A DNA stretch of 64,000 nt from Pseudomonas sp. FEN (GTDB lineage: Bacteria; Pseudomonadota; Gammaproteobacteria; Pseudomonadales; Pseudomonadaceae), in assembly GCF_904067045.1 (NCBI RefSeq), contig NZ_CAJFDC010000001.1:310001-374000 (forward strand), written 5' to 3'. The notes beneath the pieces were generated by a model. The model was not told where the DNA came from, searched no databases, and was given only the letters and a program-made list of their open reading frames with translations. This document shows positions 25,583-34,255 of the stretch, piece after piece. The stretch's first letter is position 1, and every line of letters begins with the position of its first letter. Position numbers and translations under genes: made by a program.

Positions 25583-26206
25583 ATGTCCGACGCCATCCAC
25601 TACTACGAACCCGCCAACGGCCACGGCCTGCCCCACGACCCGTTCAACGCCATCGTCGGCCCACGGCCCATCGGCTGGATTTCCTCGCAGGATGCCCAGG
25701 GCCACCTGAACCTGGCGCCCTACAGCTTTTTCAACGCGTTCAACTACATCCCGCCGATCGTCGGGTTCGCCAGCATCGGCCGCAAGGACAGCCTGAACAA
25801 TATCGAACAGACCGGCGAGTTCGCCTGGAACCTCGCCACCCGGCCCCTGGCCGAAGCCATGAACCAGAGCTGCGCGGCCGTGCCCGCCGAAGTCAATGAA
25901 TTCGAACTGGCCGGCCTGACGCCCGTCGCCTCGCGGATCATCCAGGTGCCGCGGGTAGCGGAAAGTCCAGTGTCCTTCGAATGCAAGGTCACCCAGATCA
26001 TTCAGTTGCAACGCGCGGATCGGGAATTGGTGCCCACCTGGCTGGTGCTCGGCGAAGTGGTAGCCGTGCATATCGCCAAGTGGCTGCTCAAGGATGGGAT
26101 CTACGACACCGCCGCCGCCGAGCCGATTCTGCGCGGCGGTGGTCCGGCGGACTACTTCCAGTTGGGCCCGGAAGCCTTGTTCAAAATGTACCGCCCACGC
26201 GCCTAG
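25583..26206 (+). CDS. Flavin reductase-like (FMN split-barrel) protein
   Basis: A 207-residue cytoplasmic protein with the flavin_reduct domain: 'PHDPFNAIVGPRPIGWISSQDAQGHLNLAPYSFFNAFNYIPPIVGFAS' is the FMN-binding part, followed by 'NNIEQTGEFAWNLATRPLAEAMNQS' and 'SPVSFECKVTQII'. Members bind FMN and either reduce flavin for a partner monooxygenase or act alone. No partner oxygenase adjoins; a small quinol-monooxygenase-like gene 0.4 kb away is on the other strand. ATG at 25583 follows a CGCGGAACC stretch, a weak ribosome site. Confidence 0.85.
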   Translation: MSDAIHYYEPANGHGLPHDPFNAIVGPRPIGWISSQDAQGHLNLAPYSFFNAFNYIPPIVGFASIGRKDSLNNIEQTGEFAWNLATRPLAEAMNQSCAAVPAEVNEFELAGLTPVASRIIQVPRVAESPVSFECKVTQIIQLQRADRELVPTWLVLGEVVAVHIAKWLLKDGIYDTAAAEPILRGGGPADYFQLGPEALFKMYRPRA

Positions 26207-26222
26207 CGGCCAACGCACGTCC

Positions 26223-26310
26223 CTGTAGGCGCCAGCTGGCTGGCGATAGCGTCCGAACGGGCGCCTCAAGGCTCAAGGGCCTCATCGCCAGCCAACTGGC
26301 TCCCACAAGG
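26223..26310. repeat. REP pair (inverted)
   Basis: 'TGTAGGCGCCAGCTGGCTGG' faces 'CGCCAGCCAACTGGCTCCCAC' between the flavin-reductase-like gene and the convergent small gene. Confidence 0.7.
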
Positions 26311-26340
26311 ACCGTGCCCGGCAGAGGATCAGTTGCGAAC

Positions 26341-26580
26341 CTAGGCGACAGCCCAGGACAACTCGCCCTCTTCATCGACATCGACCAATCGCGCCAGCTC
26401 CAGCGCGGCAGCCTCGTCAGCTTCGAAGGCGGTCTTGAACTTCTGTTCGTCGAGTATTTTGTGGAACCGAGGCGCACCGGAACCGCCCAGGGCTTTCACG
26501 GCAATCGCCGCGCTATAGCCACCCTCACCGGGAACCACTGCCGAAACAGCTTCGAAATGTGTGAATGCTTTACGTGCCAT
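26341..26580 (-). CDS. Conserved small protein, unknown function
   Basis: A 79-residue soluble protein, MARKAFTHFEAVSAVVPGEGGYSAA..., without signal or membrane segment; C-terminal half acidic ('DEAAALELARLVDVDEEGELSWAVA'). It lies 42 bases downstream of the monooxygenase-like gene on the same strand and is probably cotranscribed. I do not recognise a family. Start ATG 26580 is chosen because the upstream in-frame residues look untranslated. Confidence 0.6.
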   Translation of the reverse strand: MARKAFTHFEAVSAVVPGEGGYSAAIAVKALGGSGAPRFHKILDEQKFKTAFEADEAAALELARLVDVDEEGELSWAVA

Positions 26581-26622
26581 GCCTGTTATCCCGGCCAATT
26601 GATCGGCCGGCATTCTAAACCT

Positions 26623-26988
26623 TCAACTGGCCAACTGCTGCAAGACTCCGGCACTGGCCAGATGAAAATCACACTGCGCGCGGGCCGCGCTGACATCGCT
26701 GAAGGTATGGAAGTCCAGGCTGCTGACCACCAGTTCCTGGACCAGTTCGGCAAAGATCTGCATGGCCGGAGTATTGAAATAGGCCGTCATCGCCGCCTGG
26801 TTGACCCAGAATCCGGACACCAACCACAGGTCGGCATCGGCCAGGGAGTGTTGCAGGGAAAACTGCAGGCAACCGGCGGCCTGGCGAGAGGGTTCGATCA
26901 GGCTGCTCAGCCGCGCGCCCAATTCGGCGGAACGCCCTGGGCGTGCACGAACAAAGGCCATGTGACTGACGGGGATAGGCTTGGACAT
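26623..26988 (-). CDS. Antibiotic biosynthesis monooxygenase (ABM)-type protein
   Basis: A 121-residue ferredoxin-like protein with the ABM pattern: 'HMAFVRARPGRSAELGARLSSLIEPSRQAAGCLQFSLQHSLADADLWLVSGFWVNQAAMTAYFNTPAMQIF'. YgiN-like members oxidise quinols without cofactor; others are small dimeric stress proteins. It heads a likely two-gene unit with the 79-residue gene and is divergent from the AraC-type gene at 27331, which may control it. Confidence 0.8.
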   Translation of the reverse strand: MSKPIPVSHMAFVRARPGRSAELGARLSSLIEPSRQAAGCLQFSLQHSLADADLWLVSGFWVNQAAMTAYFNTPAMQIFAELVQELVVSSLDFHTFSDVSAARAQCDFHLASAGVLQQLAS

Positions 26989-27330
26989 GCTCGGCGCTCC
27001 CGAAGAGAAGGTTGTACTCGCTCAATCAGCCCGGGGACTGACTGCGACAGGAACAGAGATTAGAGCTTTTGCCGAGGGCCGGTTAGTCGATTCCTGTCGG
27101 CTTATTGCACAATCCTGCCGCACCGCCGATTCCCACGCATGCCCCTGCTCTCGGCTTGCCAGACGCCTGTCGACGGTGTTTTGAGCAACTTCATGGCGTC
27201 CGGCCGCCTGTCATCTGACGGTCATATGAAAAGACGGCAGAATCAGGCAAGAATTGCGCAGTATTGTCCTGGCGCCGCCGCTTGCCCAAACTTAAGCTTG
27301 CCCCACTCGTCATCACCTCCAGGGCCTACC
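26989..27330. other. Divergent intergenic region with an inverted repeat
   Basis: 342 bases between the ABM-type gene and the AraC-type gene. CGACAGGAA (27045-27053) and TTCCTGTCG (27091-27099) form 9-base arms 37 bases apart, a candidate operator or hairpin. No small gene is supported. Confidence 0.45.
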
Positions 27331-28260
27331 ATGTCCTTGCTCGATCAACCCCAAGTTCCCCTGCCGGTCGAAATGGAAAAGTTGCGCGCGGAATTGGCCG
27401 AGATCATCTGCCGCAACACCGGCGAAGATGGCTCCTATGCCACCGCCGTGGGTTCACTGAACCTGTCCCGTCATAGCCAACCGCATGAGTTCTCTCCGGT
27501 CCTCGCGCAACCGGCGCTGTGCGTCATGGCCCAGGGCCGCAAGGAAGTGCGTCTGGGGGATGAGAGTTTTGTCTACGACCCGCTGAACTACATGGTGGTC
27601 TCGGTTTCCATGCCGATCTGCGGGCGCATCGCCAGCGTCTCGCCGGAACATCCCATCCTGGCCTTGCGCGTGGATATCGATCCGGCCGAAATCACCGCCT
27701 TGATTGCCGAGGCCGGCCCCATGGGCATACCCAGCCGGCCAACCGGACGTGGCTTGTATGTGGAGCGCCTGGACACGCAGATGTTCGATGCGCTGCTGCG
27801 CCTGACCCGCCTGCTCGACAGCCCGAAAGACATCAACATGCTCGCGCCACTGATCCGTCGGGAGATTCTCTATCGACTGCTGCGCAGCCCCCAGGGCTAC
27901 CGGCTGTATGAGATCGCCATCGCCAACAGCCAAAGCCATCGGGTCAGCCAGGCCGTCAAGTGGCTGAACGGTAATTTCGAACAACCGTTGCGCATCGACA
28001 ACCTGGCCCGCGAGGCCAACCTCAGCGTCTCCACCCTGCACCACCGGTTCAAGGCGATGACCTCCATGAGCCCGCTGCAGTACCAGAAACAGTTGCGCCT
28101 GCAGGAAGCGCGGCGGCTGATGCTGATCGAAGGCCTGGATGCTTCGGCGGCGGGCTACCGCGTGGGCTATGAAAGCCCGTCGCAGTTCAGCCGCGAATAC
28201 AGCCGGCTGTTCGGCGCGCCGCCGTTGCGCGACCTGGCGCGGTTGCGCCTGAGCGTCTAG
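27331..28260 (+). CDS. AraC-family regulator (AraC_N / YqhC type)
   Basis: A 309-residue regulator. N-terminal AraC_N domain ('SHSQP-like' cupin part 'VLAQPALCVMAQGRKEVRLGDESFVYDPLNYMVVSVSMPICGRI'), then 'LLRSPQGYRLYEIAIANSQSHRVSQAVKWLNGNFEQPLRIDNLAREANLSVSTLHHRFKAMTSMSPLQYQKQLRLQEARRLM' and the second helix-turn-helix 'GYESPSQFSREYSRLFG'. The group includes YqhC, an aldehyde-responsive activator. Start ATG 27331 has CAGGG 7-10 bases upstream. Divergent from the ABM-type gene and convergent with the ABC ATPase gene (3 bases between stops). Confidence 0.9.
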   Translation: MSLLDQPQVPLPVEMEKLRAELAEIICRNTGEDGSYATAVGSLNLSRHSQPHEFSPVLAQPALCVMAQGRKEVRLGDESFVYDPLNYMVVSVSMPICGRIASVSPEHPILALRVDIDPAEITALIAEAGPMGIPSRPTGRGLYVERLDTQMFDALLRLTRLLDSPKDINMLAPLIRREILYRLLRSPQGYRLYEIAIANSQSHRVSQAVKWLNGNFEQPLRIDNLAREANLSVSTLHHRFKAMTSMSPLQYQKQLRLQEARRLMLIEGLDASAAGYRVGYESPSQFSREYSRLFGAPPLRDLARLRLSV

Positions 28261-28263
28261 GAC

Positions 28264-29319
28264 CTAGGCCCCGAGCAGCCGACAGGCCTCGGCCGGAATG
28301 GTCACCGACACCGCCTGGCCCACCCCCAGGCCGATGCCTTGGCACGGCGTGCTCAACGCCGTGAACGCCACCCCGGAACACTCGACGATGGTTTCAATGG
28401 TCGAGCCGATATCTCGTACAAAGGTCACCGTGCCAAGCAGGCGATTACCCGCCGTTGCTGCGGGCGCGGACAATTGCAGGTCTTCCGGGCGTACCAGCAT
28501 CCGCACCTGCTTGCCGGCCTCGACATTGACACAGCTCGGCACCTCGATGCTCTCGCCACCCGCCAGCCCGACCCGCCCACCGCCCAGCACCGTGGCCGCA
28601 AAGATATTGCCCGAACCGATGAAGTCGGCGACAAACTCATTGGCCGGGTGTCGATAGATCTCGATGGGCGTGCCCACCTGCTGGACCCGATGCTCGCCCA
28701 GCACCACCACGATATCGGCCATGGTCATGGCTTCACGCTGGTCGTGGGTGACCATGATGGTGGTGATGTTCAGGCGCTGTTGCAGTTGGCGGATCTCCAC
28801 CTGCATCGACTCGCGCAACTTGGCGTCCAGCGCCGACAGCGGTTCGTCCAGCAGCAGGAGCTTGGGCCGCGCGGCAATCGCCCGGGCAATCGCCACGCGC
28901 TGGCGCTGGCCACCGGAGAGCTTGGACACCGGCCGGTCGATCATCTCGCGCAGTTGAATCAGTTGCAGCAGCTCGACCATCCGCGCCTGCTGCTCGGCCT
29001 TGCCGACCCCGCGCAACTTCAGCGGATAGGCGATGTTCTCGCCCACGCTCATATGGGGAAACAGCGCCAGGGACTGGAACACCATGCCAAAGTTGCGCAG
29101 GTGCGCCGGGGTCTGGCCGATGTCCTCGCCGTCCAGGCGGATCTCGCCAGCGCTGAGGGTTTCCAGACCGGCGATCATCCGCAGCAAGGTGGTCTTGCCA
29201 CAGCCCGAAGGGCCAAGGAAACACACCAGTTTGCCCTCGGGCAGGTGCAGATTGACGTCCTTCACCGCACAGGCCGTACCGTAGTGCTTTTCGACGTTTT
29301 CCAGAATCAGTCCAGTCAT
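28264..29319 (-). CDS. ABC transporter ATPase, polyamine type (PotA-like)
   Basis: A 351-residue import ATPase: Walker A 'GPSGCGKTT' (36-44), signature 'LSGGQRQRVAIARAIAARPKLLLLDEPLSALD' with Walker B, H-loop 'VTHDQREAMTMAD', and a C-terminal TOBE domain. It energises the two permeases encoded just upstream. By similarity the system belongs to the spermidine/putrescine group, which also takes other cationic or guanidino compounds. Last gene of the set potD-potB-potC-potA-like; 18 bases separate it from the permease gene. Confidence 0.9.
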   Translation of the reverse strand: MTGLILENVEKHYGTACAVKDVNLHLPEGKLVCFLGPSGCGKTTLLRMIAGLETLSAGEIRLDGEDIGQTPAHLRNFGMVFQSLALFPHMSVGENIAYPLKLRGVGKAEQQARMVELLQLIQLREMIDRPVSKLSGGQRQRVAIARAIAARPKLLLLDEPLSALDAKLRESMQVEIRQLQQRLNITTIMVTHDQREAMTMADIVVVLGEHRVQQVGTPIEIYRHPANEFVADFIGSGNIFAATVLGGGRVGLAGGESIEVPSCVNVEAGKQVRMLVRPEDLQLSAPAATAGNRLLGTVTFVRDIGSTIETIVECSGVAFTALSTPCQGIGLGVGQAVSVTIPAEACRLLGA

Positions 29320-29337
29320 GTTGCTTACCTCAAGAAA

Positions 29338-30186
29338 TCAGAAGGAAACGCCGCCCTCGCCCACCAGCTTCTCCAACGCCCAGATCAGGACGAAGTCGAT
29401 CAGCACGATCAGCACGGCAAAGGAGAAAACAGTGGGATCGAGGGACGAGACAGTGCGGCTGTACATCCAGATCGGCACGGTCATCACATCGATGGTGTAG
29501 AGGAAATAGGTCACGGTGAATTCGTTGAACGAGACGATGAACGCCAGCAGCATCCCGGCCAGAATCCCCGACTTCATCAATGGCACCACCACATCGAGGA
29601 TCGCCCGTTGCGGCGAAGCGCCAAGCATCCGCGCGGCCTCCTCGACCTCGCTGCCGATGGACAGCATGGCCGCCGTGCAGTTCTTCACCACGAAGGGCAA
29701 GGCCAGGATCACATGGGCGATCACCAACCGCGAAAAGCTCATCTGGAACGGCAGACTGTCGAACACCAGCAGCAACGCCAGCCCCAGGACCACCATCGGA
29801 AACACCAGGGGCAAGGACATCAGTTGCAAGGCCAGGGCCTTGCCACGGAATTCACAACGCACCAGGGCGTAGGCCGCCGGCACCGCCACCAGGGTCGCCA
29901 GGACCATGGTCAGGCAAGCCACCAGCAGGCTGATGGTCATTGCCTTGCCCAGGCTCAGCACATCGCTGGCATCCGGCGAAACGAGGGTCTGCCAGGCCGC
30001 GCGATACCATTGCAGGCTGTAGCTGCTGGGCGGGAAGTCGAGGTTCGAGGCGCCGCTGAAGGACATGACGATCATGGTCAGGATCGGCAGCACCGCCAGC
30101 AGCAGGATGAACCCCGAGAGCATACCGGCGAAGCGTCCGGTTTCCCCCGGCAGGATCGACAGGCGTTTGTTCGACGACAGGCTCAT
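29338..30186 (-). CDS. ABC transporter permease (PotC-like)
   Basis: A 282-residue permease with six membrane helices. The coupling motif 'EEAARMLGASPQRAILDVVVPLMKSGILAG' (EAA loop) contacts the ATPase. It overlaps the preceding permease gene by 4 bases, so the two are co-translated and likely form a heterodimeric channel. Substrate specificity comes from the binding protein encoded at 31321. Confidence 0.9.
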   Translation of the reverse strand: MSLSSNKRLSILPGETGRFAGMLSGFILLLAVLPILTMIVMSFSGASNLDFPPSSYSLQWYRAAWQTLVSPDASDVLSLGKAMTISLLVACLTMVLATLVAVPAAYALVRCEFRGKALALQLMSLPLVFPMVVLGLALLLVFDSLPFQMSFSRLVIAHVILALPFVVKNCTAAMLSIGSEVEEAARMLGASPQRAILDVVVPLMKSGILAGMLLAFIVSFNEFTVTYFLYTIDVMTVPIWMYSRTVSSLDPTVFSFAVLIVLIDFVLIWALEKLVGEGGVSF

Positions 30187-31091
30187 TGGCAGGACTCCAG
30201 CATCCGGCGCCGACGGCCGGTGACGTATTCGGACAGGGTCATGATCGCCAGGGTGGTGATGATCAATACGACGCCGGCCGCCGAGGCCGCTGGCCAGTTC
30301 ATCAGCGGGGCGATCTGGTCGTGGACCATCACCGCGAGCATCGGCACGCGCCGGCCGCCCAGCAACAGAGGCACGACAAAACTGCTGGCGTTGTAGGCGA
30401 ACACCAACGTCGCGCCGGTAATGATGCCCGGCAGGCTCATCGGCAACACCACCTGGCGAAACACCTGGAAACGACTGGCACCGAGGGTGGCCGCAGCCTC
30501 TTCGTAAGTGCGGGCGACACCACGCATGGCGCTGGCAATCGGCAGCACCGCCAGGGGAAAGGCGGTCTGCACCAGGCCCATCAGCACACCGTTCTGGTTG
30601 TACAGCAGCATGATCGGACGCTGAATCAGGCCCAGGCCCATCAACGCCTGGTTGAGCATGCCGCCAGGACCGAGGATCACCAGCCAGCCGTAGCTTTGCA
30701 GCAACAGATTGACCAGCAACGGCAGGAGCACCGCGGCGAGGAAGATCCGTCGCAGGAACGGCGAGGTCAGCCGCGACATGGTGTAGGCCACCGGAATCGC
30801 CAGCAGCACCGCGATCACCGCGCTGAACAGCGCCAGGCGCAGGGTCAGCAGCAACGACTTGAGGTAGTAGGGCTCAAGCAGTTGTGCATAGCTGGCAAGG
30901 CTGAAGCCGGTCCATTCGGCGCCCTTGGTACCGACGCTCATGCGCAGCACCAGCAGGCTGGCAAGAATCAGCACGGCGAGAAACAGCATCGACGGCGAGA
31001 GGAAGAGCCAGGCGCGGGCGGTGGGCGAAATACCCGCTGCGGGACGCGGCAAGGCCACGCCGACCGGTCGGGTCAGAGGTTGGTGTTCCAT
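30183..31091 (-). CDS. ABC transporter permease (PotB-like)
   Basis: A 302-residue permease with a long cytoplasmic N-terminus and six membrane helices. EAA loop: 'YEEAAATLGASRFQVFRQVVLPMSLPGIITG'. Partner of the PotC-like permease (4-base overlap). A REP pair lies between it and the binding-protein gene, so transcript levels of the two parts may differ. Confidence 0.9.
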   Translation of the reverse strand: MEHQPLTRPVGVALPRPAAGISPTARAWLFLSPSMLFLAVLILASLLVLRMSVGTKGAEWTGFSLASYAQLLEPYYLKSLLLTLRLALFSAVIAVLLAIPVAYTMSRLTSPFLRRIFLAAVLLPLLVNLLLQSYGWLVILGPGGMLNQALMGLGLIQRPIMLLYNQNGVLMGLVQTAFPLAVLPIASAMRGVARTYEEAAATLGASRFQVFRQVVLPMSLPGIITGATLVFAYNASSFVVPLLLGGRRVPMLAVMVHDQIAPLMNWPAASAAGVVLIITTLAIMTLSEYVTGRRRRMLESCQ

Positions 31092-31172
31092 AGAAAAAGT
31101 CTCGACACAAAGAAATCATCAACAAGCCAGACGCTTGGCGGACAAGCCCGAGCGCCAGGATTGACAAGGTCC

Positions 31173-31265
31173 CTGCAAGAGTCAGCTTGCTGGCGATGGC
31201 GATCTGACAGTCAACATCCTTGTCGCCTGATAAACCGCTATCGCCAGCAAGCTGGCGCCTACAGG
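31173..31265. repeat. REP pair (inverted)
   Basis: 'AGCTTGCTGGCGATGGCGAT' faces 'CGCCAGCAAGCTGGCGCCTA', inside the transporter operon between the binding-protein and permease genes. A near-identical pair lies on the other side of the binding-protein gene. Confidence 0.75.
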
Positions 31266-31320
31266 TTTCGCGACAGGTTCAAAAGCAGCACGAAAGGCCA
31301 AAGGGCCTTGCGCCGCAATC

Positions 31321-32424
31321 TCAGGACGAAAAGATTTCCGTATAGCGACGAATCCACTGGTCATGCACCGTCGCCAGGAAAGCGTTGTCGTGCATGATGG
31401 CTTTCTCGGAAATCTGTTCCGGCGTCAGGATGTACGGGCTCTTGCGCGCCTCGGCGGAGATGATCGCCTTGGCGTTGACCGGGCCGTTGAAGATGTCTTC
31501 GGCCATCTTGCCCTGCACCAGCGGATCGAGCGAATGGTCGATAAAGGCGTAGGCCAGGTCGGTATCGCCCGGGCGATTCTTCGGCATCACCGAGAGCATC
31601 AGGTCGGTGTAGAACCCTTCCTTCATACCGAACGTCGCACCCAGGCCGTAGGCCGGATCACGGATCTGTTTCGGAAAAAATGCCGGCGCATACAGGCCGC
31701 CCAGGTCCAGCGAGCCGGTGCGGAACAGTTCGGCGATCTGGTTGGGGTTTTCCCCGAGGGTAACCACGCGGTCCTTGAGCTCGGCGAGTTTCTTGAAGCC
31801 CGGCTCGACGTTGTGCTCGTCACCACCGGCCAGTTTGGCGGCAATGATGATCAGGTCCATGGCCTCGGTCCAGTTCGGCGGCGGCAGGAACAGGTTGCTG
31901 GCGAAATCCTTGTCCCACAGCGCCGCATAGCTGTCCGGCGCCTCTTTCACCGTGCGGGTGCTGTAGACCAGGCTGTTGCACCAGAGCAGGTAGCCGATGC
32001 CATGGCCATTGGCGCCGGTGCGGTATTTTTCCGGTACGTCGACCAGGTTGGGAATACGGTTCAGATCGGGTTTTTCCAGCAGCCCGGCGGCGGCCAGGCC
32101 TTCGGCGCCGACACCGGCCAGGGTGATGATGTCGTACTGCGGACGATCACCGCCGGCCTTGAGCTTGGCGACCATTTCCGAGGTACTGCCGGTGCGGTCG
32201 GCGATGACCTTGGCGCCGGTCTTGGCCTCGAAGGTCGCGGCGATATTGCGCAATGCGGCGAGGCCGGTGTCATCGGACCAGGTCAGCAGTTTCAGGGTCT
32301 TGCCCTGAAAGCGGGTGTCGCTGGCGTTGGCCCGGATAAACGGCATGCTCATGGCGGCCGCGGCCACCGAAGCCACGCCCACGGTCTTGATGAACTGCCT
32401 TCTGTTCAGGTCGTACTGGCCCAT
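31321..32424 (-). CDS. Periplasmic polyamine-type substrate-binding protein (PotD-like, Tat signal)
   Basis: A 367-residue extracellular solute-binding protein. The N-terminus MGQYDLNRRQFIKTVGVASVAAAAM has a twin-arginine motif (RRQFIK), so it is probably exported folded by Tat. Mature part resembles PotD/PotF: 'KTLKLLTWSDDTGLAALRNIAATFEAKTGAKV', 'PQYDIITLAGVGAEGLAAAGLL', 'DSYAALWDKDFASNLFLPPP', 'LAYAFIDHSLDPLVQGKMAED'. It delivers substrate to the permeases encoded downstream. The presence of a 2-ketoarginine decarboxylase-like gene upstream makes a guanidino compound or polyamine a fair guess. Confidence 0.88.
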   Translation of the reverse strand: MGQYDLNRRQFIKTVGVASVAAAAMSMPFIRANASDTRFQGKTLKLLTWSDDTGLAALRNIAATFEAKTGAKVIADRTGSTSEMVAKLKAGGDRPQYDIITLAGVGAEGLAAAGLLEKPDLNRIPNLVDVPEKYRTGANGHGIGYLLWCNSLVYSTRTVKEAPDSYAALWDKDFASNLFLPPPNWTEAMDLIIIAAKLAGGDEHNVEPGFKKLAELKDRVVTLGENPNQIAELFRTGSLDLGGLYAPAFFPKQIRDPAYGLGATFGMKEGFYTDLMLSVMPKNRPGDTDLAYAFIDHSLDPLVQGKMAEDIFNGPVNAKAIISAEARKSPYILTPEQISEKAIMHDNAFLATVHDQWIRRYTEIFSS

Positions 32425-32674
32425 TTCGGACTCCCTTTTTTTTTAGGTATGAGGTCGGTCGCAACCTCTGCAACCGGTCTTCGATCTCGCTGGAGCCCCC
32501 GAGGACCGTGGGTCGTGGCTGAATCGGCAGGTTCATCCTGAGGTCGCCTGGAAGCGGCAACAATCGAAAGTTTGTCATCGAAGCCATGCGTCAGGCGCAT
32601 GCCTCATTTCGAGGCATGCACTGCCCTGTCAGGGGCCGGGCCAGATCACAAAACAGACAGGCACCACAAACCCC

Positions 32675-32765
32675 CGTAGGAGCCAGCTTGCTGGCGATGG
32701 CGATTTCCAGGCGATGGCGATGTTGGCCATCGGATCGCATCGCCAGCAAGCTGGCGCCTACAGGG
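32675..32765. repeat. REP pair (inverted)
   Basis: 'GTAGGAGCCAGCTTGCTGG' faces 'CGCCAGCAAGCTGGCGCCTA' with a run of GGCGATGGCGAT between. It lies in the 382-base gap between the aldehyde dehydrogenase stop and the binding-protein start; the rest of the gap shows only the binding-protein leader. Confidence 0.75.
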
Positions 32766-32806
32766 AGGTTGTGGTGTCGTTGAAATTCCGCCGTCGGAAA
32801 GGCTGT

Positions 32807-34255
32807 CTACAGGGCGCGAATCACGTGCTTGATCTCCTGGAACGCCTGCAAGCCCCAGGGCCCCAGCTCCCGGCCCAGGCTGCTCTGCTTGTAGCCGCCC
32901 CAGGCGGTTTGCGGGAAGATCACCTGCGGTGCATTGATCCACACCAGCCCGGCCTGCAAGGCATTGGCGATGCGCTGTGCCGTCTGCTCACTGCGGCTGA
33001 CCACGCTGGCCACCAGGCCGAACTCGCTGTCGTTGGCCAACGCCAGCGCCTCGGCCTCGCTGGCAAAACCGCGCACACAAAGCACCGGACCGAAAATCTC
33101 TTCACGCCACAATGCACTGTCCAGGGGCACATCGGTGAAGATCGTCGGCCGCAAAAAATAGCCGCGCGGCAACTCCGGCGGACGCCCACCGCCACACACC
33201 AACCGGGCCCCAGCGCTGAGGCCACGATCAATATGAGCCAATACGCGCTGGTATTGCGTCTGGTTGACCAGCGCGCCCATTTCCACCTCGGGGTCGAACG
33301 GGTCCGCCACCCGAATGGCTTCGGCCCGGGCGCTGAGGCGCAGCAGAAACTCATCGGCGATCTCGTCCGCCACCAATACCCGACTGGTGGCCGAACACAT
33401 CTGCCCGGCATTGAAGAAACCGCCGCCGCAGGCCAGTTCCACCGCAAGATCCAGGTCGGCATCGGCCATCACCAACAGCGCCGATTTGCCGCCCAGTTCC
33501 AGGCTCACGCCCTTCACGGTTTCCGCCGCCCGCTGCATGACCTGGACCCCCACCGCATTGCTGCCGGTGAAGGAGATTTTTGCCACCCGCGGATCGGCCG
33601 CCAGCGGTGCCCCGACCGCCAGGCCAGTACCGCAGACCAGGTTGAAGACCCCGGCCGGCAAGCCGCTGTCGGCGATGATCGTCGCCAGCTCCAACTCCGC
33701 CAGCGGCGTGACTTCCGACGGTTTGAGCACCACGCAGCAACCGGCGGCCAGGGCCGGGGCGAGCTTCCAGGCAGTGGTGACCATCGGGAAATTCCACGGC
33801 ACGATCAGCCCCACCACCCCACATGGCTCTCGGCGCACACGGGCGGCGAAGGCGTCGCTGGGCAGCTCGACCGCTTTGTCCTGTTGCTCGTCGAGGGTCT
33901 CGGCCAGGCCCGCGTAATACTCGAAGGTGGCTATCACGTCATCGACATCGATACCTGCCTCGAACAGCGGCTTGCCGTTGTTGCTCGATTGCAGCTGGAC
34001 CAAGGTTTCACGGCGCTCGCGCACGCCATCGGCAATCCTGCGCAACACGGCGCCACGCTGAGCCCCGGTCGTTGCCGACCAACCGGCGAACGCCCGGCTC
34101 GCCGCACTCACCGCCTGCTCAACCGCCTGCTCATCGCCCCCGGAAACGCTGCCGAGCAAAGCCTCGGTGGCGGGATTGATCACCCGTAGCTGTTCGCTGC
34201 CGGAACGCCATTGGCCCTCGATGTAGAGACCGTCCTGATTCATTTGCGCTTTCAT
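32807..34255 (-). CDS. Aldehyde dehydrogenase (guanidino/amino-aldehyde type candidate)
   Basis: A 482-residue NAD(P)-dependent aldehyde dehydrogenase. Seen: 'VPWNFPMVTTAWKLAPALAAGCCVVLKPSE', 'FTGSNAVGVQVM' for the cofactor, general base Glu in 'SLELGGKSALLV', nucleophile Cys in 'FFNAGQMCSATSRVLV', and 'EIFGPVLCVRGF'. Its start ATG at 34255 overlaps the stop of the decarboxylase gene (TGATG), with GGAGGG about 9 bases upstream, so the two are coupled. If the decarboxylase makes 4-guanidinobutyraldehyde, this enzyme would oxidise it to 4-guanidinobutanoate, as KauB does in P. aeruginosa. That step is inferred from context. Confidence 0.9.
   Translation of the reverse strand: MKAQMNQDGLYIEGQWRSGSEQLRVINPATEALLGSVSGGDEQAVEQAVSAASRAFAGWSATTGAQRGAVLRRIADGVRERRETLVQLQSSNNGKPLFEAGIDVDDVIATFEYYAGLAETLDEQQDKAVELPSDAFAARVRREPCGVVGLIVPWNFPMVTTAWKLAPALAAGCCVVLKPSEVTPLAELELATIIADSGLPAGVFNLVCGTGLAVGAPLAADPRVAKISFTGSNAVGVQVMQRAAETVKGVSLELGGKSALLVMADADLDLAVELACGGGFFNAGQMCSATSRVLVADEIADEFLLRLSARAEAIRVADPFDPEVEMGALVNQTQYQRVLAHIDRGLSAGARLVCGGGRPPELPRGYFLRPTIFTDVPLDSALWREEIFGPVLCVRGFASEAEALALANDSEFGLVASVVSRSEQTAQRIANALQAGLVWINAPQVIFPQTAWGGYKQSSLGRELGPWGLQAFQEIKHVIRAL

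Noticed and set aside
28339..31397. Long plus-strand frames opposite the ABC transporter genes
   Set aside because: Histidine- and glutamine-rich shadow translations of the permease and ATPase genes, with no ribosome site or known domain.
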